Shown: positions 43,247 through 52,105 of the stretch, in pieces
How positions within the stretch are numbered: the stretch's first letter is position 1
Layout of the letters: each line of letters opens with the position of its first letter
Assembly: GCA_035772405.1 (NCBI GenBank)
Contig: JAYKKM010000041.1
Span: 124,001 to 188,000, forward strand
Origin: Chrysogorgia sp. JL179-B06
Lineage: Eukaryota; Cnidaria; Anthozoa; Scleralcyonacea; Chrysogorgiidae
Reading direction: 5' to 3'
DNA length: 64,000 nucleotides
The notes under the pieces: generated by a model
What the model saw: the letters and a program-made list of their open reading frames with translations, nothing else
The model's database searches: none
Told to the model about the DNA's origin: nothing
Made by a program: the position numbers and the translations under genes

Positions 43247-43934
43247 AATCATTCAACTTATTTTTTCTAGCAAGATCTATGTATATTTGGTCATCATTCA
43301 TCAATAATTTAGCAATGAAGCTTTGGTGTATTTTAGTTTTTAGGGCCATTTTAGTTGCCTTTTTTGTGTTTTCCGCATTTTTTGTTCTAGTAAACACGAC
43401 AAGTCGTTTTCAATGACTAAAGCGGGAGATGAAAATTTTGAGACGAGCGATGAAAGTTTCTGGCAAGTGTTTGCCTCCGAGCCAAAATCCCATACAAATC
43501 CCTATAGTCGACACATAATTTCATAGCTCGTATCTCCCGCTTTGTTCATCCGATTCTCATCAAACTCCGCGTCTTTTCTAACTTAAATACGCTCTTTCTA
43601 GCCATGATATTCAATTTATCCTACAATAAAAATTTAGAAAGTCACCACGGGGGGTGTTACAAGCTCATTTAGGTAAACAAATCATCCTTCTTTCTGAGCA
43701 GTTACCTTTTCTACATAAAGTTGTTCCTCTTTATCTGATAACTTCACAGGGCTCTCAGCTGATCCCGGGTTACTTGGTGGGTTGAAAGATCCTGGGGACT
43801 CAACACTGGGGATCCCTGTTCCTTTTGAAGCAAGGATTGAGGCCGGGGAAGAGGCGAGCTGCACGGGAAGTTGAAAAACAAGACAAGAATTGTTTTGTGA
43901 AAATTTTGCCATTACATGTCACTCGTCGCTAGTA

Positions 43935-43990
<56 letters not shown>

Positions 43991-44021
43991 TGACTGACAA
44001 TCTGACTGATTGGTTGATTGG

Positions 44022-44070
<49 letters not shown>

Positions 44071-47000
44071 ATATATACATTTTAAGACCAAACCGGGACC
44101 AGTTGCGAAAAATGCAACTTCGAGGCCTTCCGACTTGTATTGATCCCGTGATCCTGCGATGCTAGTGCAGTGCTCTGACCACTGAGCTACGGAGGCCGTT
44201 GCCGAGAGCCTAGTCAGGGTCGCGGGTTCAATTCCAGTAGGAAGGCCTTGAAGTTGCATTTTTCGCAACTTGTCCCGGTTTGGTCTTAAAATGTATATAT
44301 TCCAACACTTAGTATTAGACTATAAGCAGAAGTAACCATGGGTTACCTGTGGAGATGAGACAGGTGCTGGCGAGTGGCCAGCTGGACTAGGAGAGGGAAC
44401 AATTGACGATGGTGAGGGATAGATACAGTTTGCAGTGGAGCCGACTTGTGGTGTTTTTCCTTGAGATGTTTTTGTTTGTTTACCTTGAAGAATAAAAATT
44501 AAGTAATAGGAAAGATCTTTCTTTCTCTCTTTCTCTTCCTTCCTTCCTTCCTTCCTCCCTTCCTCCCTTCCTCCCTTCCTTCCTTCCTTCCTTCCTCCCT
44601 TCCTCCCTTCCTCCCTTCCTTCCTTCCTTCCTTCCTTCCTTCCTCCCTCCCTTCCTCCCTTCCTTCCTTCCTTCCTTCCTCCCTCCCTCCCTCCCTTCCT
44701 TCCTTCCTTCCTCCCTTCCTTCCTTCCTTCCTTCCTCCCTCCCTTCCTTCCTTCCTCCCTTCCTTCCTTCCTCCCTTCCTTCCATCCTTCCTTCCTAAAA
44801 GTAGTCATAAATTGTCGTAGACGTCATTTGCTGTGCGTCTTCCCCTCATTAATAAGCCAGTTCATAATGTCGACTGTGTATCAAAATGACGCGTTCTGCG
44901 TCGGGATAAAACTTATTTCAATTCATAAAATCACGCTGGGGAATTCAGTATAACGAATTTGCAAGTGTAAATAGAAACGCAAATGTCTATTGTGGTTTTA
45001 GCCTGATGTTATGAATTGAAATAAGTTTTATCCCGATGCAGAACATGTCATTTTGATGCGCAGTTGACATTATGAACTGGCTTATTGTCGTGACGTCATT
45101 TCCCCGCGTGTACCTGCTTGTACAGCAGCTGGTGATGGTGACGCGAGCATTTTTGGAGAAGGTGTCGACATGCTTTTGAGTTGTGCTTGGGCTAATATCT
45201 AAAAATAATCAAAATCAATCAGACCAACATCATATTTGTTTAATTTAAAGGACATTTTCCCTGCTTGCACAGGGGTTAGCCCTTGCTACTGTATGTCTTC
45301 TACTTCCATTCCTCCTCAGTATCCCACATGTCCTCCATCCACAGTCTTCTTCCATGTGATCTTTGGTCATTCTCTCTGAGTCAACTAGCTCTTCCACCTC
45401 CATCTTTGCACATCTCTTCACCCTATTGTCATCATTCTTCCTTTACACATGCCCAAACCACCTCAATCTTGCTCTCCTCAGTACCTCACCTACAGGTTTT
45501 GTTACTAATTTTTGCCAAGAACATGCAGATATGACGATTGATTGCAAGATCGATTTAACGTATATATGTATATGCTCTAACACGAAGTAGAAAACACGTT
45601 GTTTAATAAAACCGCTGTTTAATATGTTTGATAAGCTCACTTGCTCACGGCTACGCCCATCATATTTTTTCGTGGCCACGCCTACCAAAATTTTTGGATG
45701 GTTAGTTTTGAAATCCTGGCTAAAAGCCTGCTTCCTAGTTTTGTGCTCCTTCAAGGATCCACCAATCATCCACCAATCATCCACCAATCATCCACCAATC
45801 ATCCACCCAACTACACTGTATCACATAGTATAAATGCCCTTAATTGATTATTGATGCATAAGTAGTATATCCTTTACACTCTGCTGAGAAGATCAGATAC
45901 ATCTTAAGTCTTAATTATTATTATTATTATTACTGACAATTATAAGAATAAATTGTATTATGTATACAAGCCGTAGACTACCTTGGGTAAGCTGCTGTTG
46001 TCATTTTTTGCTAAAGAAAAAATACAATAAAAGTTATAAAAAGTAATTATCATTTAGAATTACCATGGACCAGCAGTAATTGGTGTATATAGTGCATACT
46101 GTTCATTCTCATTACCTCTATGGTAATATACTTTGTTAATCATGAGCTGGTCACCCCTGGTACTTAAAAGATTCAGTATTAACCCTTCAAGTCCCAGAGG
46201 TGATAAGAAGTAATGAGAATAAAGGAAATGATCACCAAAGATAAAATATTTAAACAACTTCTCCCAACTAGTACTATAAGAAATATATATATATATATAT
46301 AAATACTGTGTGTACATCTCTTAATCCAACCTTGTACCCGGGATCTTGTCTCCACGGAGATAAGATCCTGGGTACAAGGTTGCCATTAATCCAATTTAAT
46401 ATATAATTATTTCCTTTCTTTCCTTTAACTGTAAATACCTATAAAATTTATTTGAATTTGTTTGACTGTAAATAGAAAACAATACATTCAACATTTTAAC
46501 TAGGGGTCTTAAATAAAAGCCTGTCCAGGTTTCTGGTAGGCCCCTAGCCATGTCAGTAATTAAAAATAATAATGTAAATATTTTATAATTTATAATATAT
46601 GGGCAAAAACATTGGAGATGTTTGGAGACCAAAAAGGAGAAATATTTGTATGTTGATATTGAGGCTTAATGGGTTAAAAGTCCACTCTCCCATCAGTGAT
46701 ATGAAATTTAAAACCACTCCATCAAGATGACGTCAGTATCGATGTTTGTCTACTTTTACCAATAACTCTTGTGCTCATAACAAAAGAAAATAGCTCATTT
46801 GCAATCATTTGTGAGTCAAATTTGGTTTGTTTGTCCGCATTTTGAGCTATTAATAGCAGCCAGACGCTACGGTATTAGGTTCATCAAATGAATCAAGTTA
46901 CCATCTGGGTTCATCATGTTTGACGTCTGTACATTTGGATCCAAAATAGATGCAGCCTTGACTGACTGTGAAGGTTGTCCTTTGTTTTGGCCTATAGTAA

Positions 47001-48872
47001 TTTAAGTGAGGTCATAATTTTAGAGAAATCTTAAACTTTGTATTCAGGAACAAGAAAAAGTACATGTATCTATATAACAATGCTATACTGTTGATAGTCT
47101 GAAACCACAAACTCTTAACTCTGAATCTACGAAGTCTGAACTCTGAAACCATGAATCATATCGTAAATTGCATTACCTGAAAGTGCCAAAATTATACGAG
47201 CAACGATGGTCATGTAATTCTCCTAAACATTGAAAAAGAGACGTTTCTTTAACTCCAAAGCAAGCTGGATTAAAACAGTTAGTCTAATATCATATATTAC
47301 CCTTGAAGAAGCTTTTTCAAAGATATGTTGTTCCACTTCTTGGGCATTTTTGTCTTTTGGAGTTGCTGACTTCTTTATGGCATCATCTCTACAAAACAAA
47401 ATCCAATTAAAAATGGTTTAGTGCGATTGTATACAAAGTCTAGGTTGTGGAATAAGTTCACTCTGGAAATCATTGCCAGAAATGCTAAGAACATAGACTT
47501 TTTGTGGCTACGGCTGGCCTGTGGTTGCCAGATTATCCTCATTGTGATTGCTTGCTTGCTTGAATAAATGTTTCACGTCGAAACAGCCGGGGACGCAACT
47601 GCCAATATGGGTGGTTGCTCGGACCTTGTGTTATTTGTGGGGAACATTTTGGTCGTACTTCCGAGCGTTATTCCTGTAAAGAAATTCTCAACAAACTTGG
47701 GAAAACTTTGTCATCATTTCAGACAAGGTTTCTGTATTTTATTTCAAAGGAAGGTGTATCTTTATATAGCTTTCGATTTGAGTATAAAGCTTAGGTTATC
47801 ACTTGATAATGAAAGTTCTTATGGTTTTTGGCACGATTTTCCTTCATGGCTTCATGATTTCTATAGTTGAATCTCAAAAACTTAAAACGTATCTTAAATT
47901 CAAAGAACAACCTAGTGATGGAATTGTTTATGGCTCCCTTGTTTCAGTTGTTTGTCTGTATCGACGCGTCAATGCAGCAATCTTGAAATTTGAATCTTTG
48001 ATGTTAAGTCCAACTAAAAGTAAGTTTATCAGAAAGCTGAAAGCAGCAGTGTCTGTATCGACTATATGTTTTGGCCTGTAGAAATGAACAGCAACAAAAT
48101 ATTTCCGTTGACGTAAATTTTATGACCCCAAACATTTTGCAATGCTGGGACTGGGGCCTGTAACTCCGTTAGTTTTGACAAAATACTATATATTATTATT
48201 ACGAATAATAAGCCTTAGCCAGGACCAGAAAGTTTCCCAGCAATGATCAACTTACCAAGGTTTTGCTGGGCCCCAGCAACAAGTTTTTGTTAATTAATAA
48301 TATAATATATGATATCTTCATGGACCAAATTTTTTGCGGGCCCCTTCTTGGCCCCTCTCGACGCTACTGTTGACACAAACCATTTACAATTGTGGTCAAA
48401 ACTAAAGAAAAACATTGATCTGACAACGCTTGACGCAGACTCTTTACGACATGGCGTGTATGTGCTTCAGCTATGTTGACTTAACATTTATGAAAACTAC
48501 AAACTTAGAGGTAAACACGTGCACGCATTGCGTGCCTACTTTTTATAAAGATGATGGCCAGCACGGAAACGAGGCTTGATGTTAAAACAAACAAACAAAC
48601 TGTGTTTGGACACAGAAATTACTTATTTTCCCTCGGTTTGAACAACAGATGAATGGAAAACTTTGGAAAACTTTGAATAGTTTTCCCTGAGTTTGTTTTA
48701 ACCCACAAGCCTTGTTTCCATGCTGGCTACCATCTTTTATATTAAAAAGTTTATACTGTACACGACTGTCACGACAGACGAGAAAAACATTTACATGAGA
48801 GGGGTCGACTTACATATTTAAAATGACCTTTTGACGGAAAGCTGTGGAACGCCAGTCTCCGTTGCTTGACAT
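39563..48872 (-). CDS. MED15: Mediator subunit 15
   Basis: Sixteen exons join to 473 aa: 48814-48872, 47301-47388, 47177-47222, 46902-46991, 45982-46010, 45114-45198, 44347-44483, 43706-43858, 42875-42941, 42418-42493, 42256-42328, 40949-41073, 40694-40839, 40154-40246, 39783-39880, 39563-39619. The N-terminal KIX domain is plain (DWRSTAFRQKVI, then VEQHIFEKASSR, YMTIVARIIL), followed by a Ser/Pro linker and the MED15 C-terminal domain (LKQLSVYTEPLRKMI; FGPTLSTIHGPP; EIARLATKF; VPSLFISIPKDYPYSSP; FLKKIRARLKEKV). MED15 is a tail subunit of Mediator contacted by activators. Human MED15 is ~790 aa; here no Gln-rich block was found. Intron 14 uses a GC donor (40153-40152), forced by conserved YDA..FL across the splice. 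Extra small linker exons cannot be excluded. Confidence 0.93.
39686..39771 (+). repeat. (CAA)n microsatellite
   Basis: Runs of CAA, including 17 uninterrupted units, in MED15 intron 15. In the gene's sense it is (TTG)n. It explains the poly-Cys string of the minus ORF at 39625-40044. Confidence 0.95.
40293..40336 (-). ncRNA. Hammerhead-ribozyme-like motif in MED15 intron 13
   Basis: On the minus (MED15 sense) strand: stem I half CTGCA, then TTGATGA (core CUGANGA with C3 changed to U), stem II GCTGTAGTACAGC (five perfect pairs, 3-nt loop), GAAA, a palindromic ACACGTGT that could be stem III, cleavage-site-like UC, and CTACAG as the partner of stem I. The order and spacing match a type I hammerhead with a very short stem III. 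Such motifs occur in Penelope-like elements and related repeats. The C3U change may reduce or abolish cleavage. Confidence 0.45.
40405..40605 (+). repeat. Two-copy 118-bp direct repeat
   Basis: CAGTACTGGTGACTC(A/G)C.CATC.AGAGAGCATGAAGTGATAT..GCCAG.GTGCTCAAACTACCACAAGGG occurs at about 40410-40490 and again at 40527-40603. It lies next to the hammerhead-like sequence and may be part of the same satellite-like element. Confidence 0.75.
41231..41455. mobile_element. TIR element with telomere-like interior (TTGGTTAACC ends)
   Basis: TTGGTTAACCTTTCATGTTACTCCATCACCAAAT at the left is inverted at the right (ATTTGGTGATGGAGTAACATGAAAGGTTAACCAA), with AATC on both flanks. The interior is G-rich with GGGGTTAGGGTTAGAA units. 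It lies in MED15 intron 11. Confidence 0.85.
41545..41900 (+). mobile_element. LINE 3' end remnant
   Basis: The plus strand reads RTWNVLPIEMR, a common end of animal LINE reverse transcriptases. A non-coding tail follows with ATAATTGGCGTATGCTGTTGCGG and AATAAAATAAATAATAAATAAA. A related copy is at 11985-12660. Confidence 0.7.
42055..42172 (+). repeat. CCAACCAACCCTAA / CCCTAACC telomere-like tandem repeat
   Basis: Units of CCAACCAACCCTAAC mixed with CCTAACCCTAACC. It is an interstitial degenerate telomere-type array in MED15 intron 11, not a chromosome end, since genes continue on both sides. Confidence 0.85.
42553..42820. mobile_element. GC-richer TIR element (ACAGAGTGCAAT ends)
   Basis: ATACAGAGTGCAATGTA at the left and TACTGATTGCACTCTGCAGTAT at the right are inverted. 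The interior is GC-richer (CCGGCCATATTCCGCGCAAAACGCGGATATGGCC hairpin), unlike the surroundings. It lies in MED15 intron 9. Confidence 0.6.
43040..43250. repeat. Foldback repeat in MED15 intron 8
   Basis: The left arm GAGCAAAATATTGTGATTTGTCAGT...GGCGAGCAAATCAATTATTTGCC is mirrored by GGCAAACAATTGATTTGCGAGCCACTGCCAAATCACGATATTTTGC. Outer CAATTGTTTT / CAATAATTG strings extend it to about 43000-43250. Confidence 0.7.
43938..44067. repeat. (GACA)n and (ATTG)n microsatellites
   Basis: GATA/GACA/GACTGACT run (43938-43996) followed by GATTGATT run (44010-44067), immediately abutting the tail of a family-B SINE. Typical of microsatellite growth at a SINE 3' tail. Confidence 0.9.
44068..44197 (-). 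mobile_element. tRNA-derived SINE, family B, copy 2
   Basis: On the minus strand: CTCCGTAGCTCAGTGGTCAGAGCACTGCACTAGCATC, GGATCAATAC in the B-box position, then the family body to ATGTATATATTCC. This head is the most tRNA-like of the family. Confidence 0.85.
44198..44309 (+). mobile_element. tRNA-derived SINE, family B, copy 3
   Basis: Plus-strand copy with degraded A-box and an intact GCGGGTTCAATTCC B-box, same body and TCTTAAAATGTATATATTCC end. It is placed head to head with copy 2, so the pair forms a large palindrome in MED15 intron 7. Confidence 0.85.
44526..44803. repeat. (CCTT/CCCT)n pyrimidine tract
   Basis: 280 bp of CCTTC and CCCTTC units in MED15 intron 6, starting about 40 bp from the exon 7 acceptor and possibly extending the polypyrimidine environment of that splice site. 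Minus ORFs of Gly/Arg/Glu/Lys are artefacts. Confidence 0.95.
44849..45088. mobile_element. Foldback element family Q (AATAAGCCAGTTCATAATGTCGACTG), copy 1
   Basis: A near-complete palindrome: the left arm with TCAAAATGACGCGTTCTGCGTCGGGATAAAACTTATTTCAATTCAT is mirrored on the right, ending GAACTGGCTTATT. A second copy lies at 49161-49375. Confidence 0.85.
45485..45733. mobile_element. Partial copy of the 16775-17172 TIR family
   Basis: Shares GGTTTTGTTACTAATTTTTG, the GATCTTGCAATC segment in reverse, and the GGCTAAAAGCCTG terminus. Immediately followed by a CCACCAATCAT tandem (45768-45804). Confidence 0.55.
46144..46390. repeat. Dispersed repeat and 24-bp-stem hairpin
   Basis: 46215-46290 is the inverse of 2133-2210. 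A strong hairpin at 46330-46384 pairs CCTTGTACCCGGGATCTTGTCTCC with GGAGATAAGATCCTGGGTACAAGG around a 2-base centre, with two mismatches. A (TA)n run sits at 46284-46302. It lies in MED15 intron 4. Confidence 0.7.
46744..46876 (+). repeat. 132-bp dispersed repeat, copy 3
   Basis: Third copy of the GTTTGTCC...CTATT block. It is more diverged (CTCTTGTGCTCAT for TTCTTGCGGCCAT) and ends 25 bp before the end of MED15 exon 4 on the genomic plus strand, just inside intron 4. Confidence 0.8.
47389..48540. other. MED15 intron 1, left part
   Basis: Two plus-strand ORFs (47568-47870, 47803-48081) overlap in different frames and show no recognised domain. I found no splice partners, so I do not call a nested gene. 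Low GC, no clear element ends. Confidence 0.4.
48537..48745. mobile_element. Foldback element family R (AAAGATGATGGCCAGCACGGAAACGAGG), copy 1
   Basis: The left arm AAAGATGATGGCCAGCACGGAAACGAGGCTTG is inverted at CAAGCCTTGTTTCCATGCTGGCTACCATCTTT. The interior has TGTTTGGACACAGAAA and TTTTGAATAG.TTTTCC. A related copy is at about 59150-59325. Confidence 0.8.
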
Positions 48873-49160
48873 AATTATTTCTGTTTTGACTACTTACGAA
48901 GCAGCAAGTCCAAGAAAACGAAAATAAAAAATATTGCTCAGCGCAGACCACAAGGAACGAAGGCTCTATTCTATGCATAGCCACCCAGGAAAATACCTGT
49001 GCTATTGATATTGTTTTTTCTCTTTTGTTTGGTGTGTCACCAGGACTTTGGTTCTGTTTCGATTCAGTAATATTAACCCTGCTTTTCTGAATGTTATATA
49101 AACAATCACCAAAGTCCTGGTGTCTAGGTGCTCTACCGTATCTGAAATAGCCTCTACCCA

Positions 49161-49375
49161 AAATGACGTATTCTGCGTCAGGATAAAACTTATTTCAATT
49201 CATAACATCAGCCTAAAACCACAATATACATTTGCATTTCTATTTAATCACACTTGCAAATTCGTTATACTGAATTCCCTAGTCTGATGTTATAAATTGA
49301 AATAGGTTTTATCCCGACGCAGAACGCGTCATTTTGATGCGCAGTCGACGACTCGACATTACGAACTGGATTATC
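49161..49375. mobile_element. Foldback element family Q, copy 2
   Basis: AAAATGACGTATTCTGCGTCAGGATAAAACTTATTTCAATTCATAACATC on the left, mirrored on the right, ending CATTACGAACTGG. The left outermost terminus is missing compared with 44849-45088. Confidence 0.8.
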
Positions 49376-49602
49376 GATGTTGGGTTTTTTCTCTTTTATG
49401 TACGTAACCTTATTTGTGTTTACTATTTGGTCGAAAGTTTCAAAAAATATAATAAAATCTAAAATAGCTGGCGTTGTTCTCGATTAGGCGGAATTTTAAA
49501 AAAGCTGACCAACCAATAGAAATATTACGAGTCGAAAACCAACCAATAGAATATACGAGTCGAAAACCAACCAATAGCAAAGCAGCAAGTTGTTCAACGG
49601 GG

Positions 49603-49777
49603 GCTGGTTAAAAGGTAGGTAAAAGGGACGACTCAAAAGAATGTTTTTGTCTGTTCTTTATTTTTCGTTAGGTTAGTGTTAGCTACGGTTAGGATCAAGG
49701 TTAGGGGTTAGGATTAGGATTGAGGTGTATATTAGAAAATATGAAGATAATTTTGAGTCATCTCTTTTAGCCTTTAC
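49603..49777. mobile_element. Telomere-like TIR element, copy 2 (complete)
   Basis: Starts TAAAAGGGACGACTCAAAAG and ends TTTTGAGTCATCTCTTTTAGCC. The centre holds GGTTAGGATCAAGGTTAGGGGTTAGGATTAGG. Same order as 36985-37175. Upstream at 49505-49580 is a 3-copy GACCAACCAATAGAA tandem. Confidence 0.65.
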
Positions 49778-50123
49778 TTGTTCAACAACTTCCTCCAACC
49801 AATTTCTAAATGTGGACAAATGAACTATTTTGCCACAAAAGTAATGCTAGAGAGAGGAGATACTCCTGTGATATTTTTGATCAGTTTGTGATGTGAAATA
49901 AATAAAATAATAACTAAACAAAAACGTCTGAAACTAAAGTTGTTTTTTTATTTCATTTTCTCTAGATGGTTAAGCAATAAATCTAGATATAAATTAAGAA
50001 TAATCTCGATGATAATATTGTTACATATATTTCACAGAAACAATGAAATGAACGACATTAGTTGCGTAAATTCTCATCAACAGTTGTTTTGTATTCCAGC
50101 TCAAAATAATGTAAACAAAAATT

Positions 50124-50551
50124 ATTATTGTTTTATTTGGAAGAACTTTTTAAATGATAAAGTAACTTCTTTTGAAGACTTTCGTTTCCTCTTTTTGTTT
50201 TTGATAATATTTCAGTTTGTTTGATATACAAATGTCTGGAATTTCGTCACACATGCATGACTTATCAGAGAATGTTATATATATTTGCCTTCGTGAAATG
50301 AAAACACCAAAGATTGAATAACATGTGCGCGTGTTTCTCCCACAACACAAAACTTCTTGATTTTAAAGGTTTTCGTTTGAGAATGAAAGTGACACACAAA
50401 CTTCTCCGGTAAGTCATTATGCATGTGTGACGAAATTCCAGACATTTGCATATCAAACAAACTGAAATATTTCAAAAACAAAGCGAAGAAACAAAAATCT
50501 TCAGAGGAAGTTACTTTATCGTTTTAAAAGTTCTTCCAAATAAGACAATAA
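50124..50551. mobile_element. Long-TIR foldback, family S (piggyBac-like), copy 1
   Basis: Arms of about 190 bp (TTTTATTTGGAAGAACTTTTTAAATGATAAAGTAACTTC... / mirror) match those of 52219-52692. The outer ~20 bp are not recognisable here. Confidence 0.75.
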
Positions 50552-50607
50552 AAGTTGTTGACGTTATAGGTACTTTAGCATTAGATTAGGAACGAGCTCA
50601 AAATTTC

Positions 50608-50953
50608 TGGTGGCTTGATAGTCTAAATCATGAGAAATTGTATTTTTCCCCATAAAAAGATCATAGCTCTAGCGGTGGTCTTGATTATTGAAACGTTTCA
50701 CACTTGCAGCATTTGTATTTCTAGAGAAATTGTGTTTATGATAAGCGGCAAATTTTATGCGAATTAGTTTTCTGGATTTCTTGGAAACACGATTTCTCCA
50801 CTCAGGTAAACTTTGAGGGTATAAAACTTTTCAGTAAACAAGACCACCACTAGAGCTATGCAATGAACCACGATGAAGCTCAGATCTGCATTACAAACAT
50901 TTGTATGCGGAAAAATGCAATTTCTCATGATTTAGACTATCGAGCCAGCTTAG
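50608..50953. mobile_element. Foldback element (TGGCTTGATAGTCTAAATCATGAG)
   Basis: GGTGGCTTGATAGTCTAAATCATGAGAAATTG at the left is inverted at CAATTTCTCATGATTTAGACTATCGAGCCAGC. Second-level pairing: ATAGCTCTAGCGGTGGTCTTG / CAAGACCACCACTAGAGCTAT. No ORF. Confidence 0.8.
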
Positions 50954-51237
50954 AAGCCCAAGTTAACTATCACCTCGTAAAAGTTGAGAGCGAATAATCA
51001 AATTGCAAAAACAGACTCAGGTTCCTTATTCCTTCAACCTTACTTCGAAAAACAAGACATAAGCATCGACATAAGCATTGGCTAAAAACTCTTATTTATT
51101 AGCTAGCGAGTAGCATAGTCAACGAGATTGCAGCATTGGCATTAGACTAATTGCCAATTACTAATTTACTAATTGATAATTAGATTATGAACTAGAAAGT
51201 TCTAAGAGCGAAATATAGTCAGGCTTATATTTGCCAT

Positions 51238-51738
51238 GAAAATGCCTATCTCACGTTTGGGGATTTTACATATCCGTAATATTTGGGTCTTCTTAAGCAA
51301 AATCCTAATATGTATTGTCCAGTAAATACGTACCTATTAAAATGAACAGGTTTTGTGATTGGCTATATGGAACAAAGGTGGTTACGGTTAGGACATTGGT
51401 TTCTTTGTGGTTGATTCTATTGTTTTAATCAACCAATCACAAAACTTGATAGTATAAGTAGGTGGCGACCCATATTGTCAGCCGATAATTTCATCTTCAT
51501 GGAGTTTTTCGCTGTCAAAGTTACCGGATGTGAGGTCACAAGAGGCATTCCAAACCAGTTTTCTTTTGTTACACACCACAAAAATGTATCATTGTGACAA
51601 AATTGTGACATCACATCCGACAACAGCAAAAAAGTCCCTGAAAATGAAATTTTCGGCTGACAAGATATATTATGATTTTGCTCACGAAGACCCAAATATT
51701 ACGAATATGTAAAATGCCCAAACGCGAGATAGGCAATT
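51238..51738. mobile_element. Foldback element family P, copy 3 (complete, with nested insert)
   Basis: Termini TGCCTATCTCACGTTTGGGGATTTTACATATCCG and its inverse are both present. The palindromic core is the same as copies 1 and 2. The left arm is interrupted at 51319-51471 by a second element flanked by TATTGT on both sides. Confidence 0.85.
51319..51471. mobile_element. Nested MITE (CCAGTAAATACGTACC...GTGGCGACCC), copy 1
   Basis: The 153-bp insert is flanked by TATTGT direct repeats. The interior carries TTTTGTGATTGG and CCAATCACAAAA arms. A second copy is at 58164-58327 with GAAATC on both sides. The agreement of both copies in length and flanking duplications defines the element's ends. 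Confidence 0.85.
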
Positions 51739-52105
51739 TAATTATGACCTTGAATTTATATCATACCGTTCTCTTGAAGTATACCGTTTCAACTTACTTT
51801 CAACGGTTTTAACGTCCTTTATCTCTCTCTATCATGTATATATATATAATATATATAATATATATATATATATACTGAATCTAGTATAAATTTAGTATAC
51901 AATGACAAGTTTTAGTTTTAAATATACCGTGATTACATGGCAGTAATTTTTTTTCCCAATTAATTGAATGTACAGAATTCTTACATTTGTTATTAAAATT
52001 TGGTTTTTGAAAAAGTAAAAATGATCTCCACCCTCGGAATTTCGACTTCAATATTTCTAATGTGAAAAATCTCAGAAAGACTCGAGGTGACTACAAGTTA
52101 TGCGG

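Noticed and set aside
47568..48081. Possible nested plus-strand gene in MED15 intron 1 (two overlapping ORFs of 92-100 aa)
   Set aside because: No domain recognised, frames differ, no splice pairs that join them convincingly.
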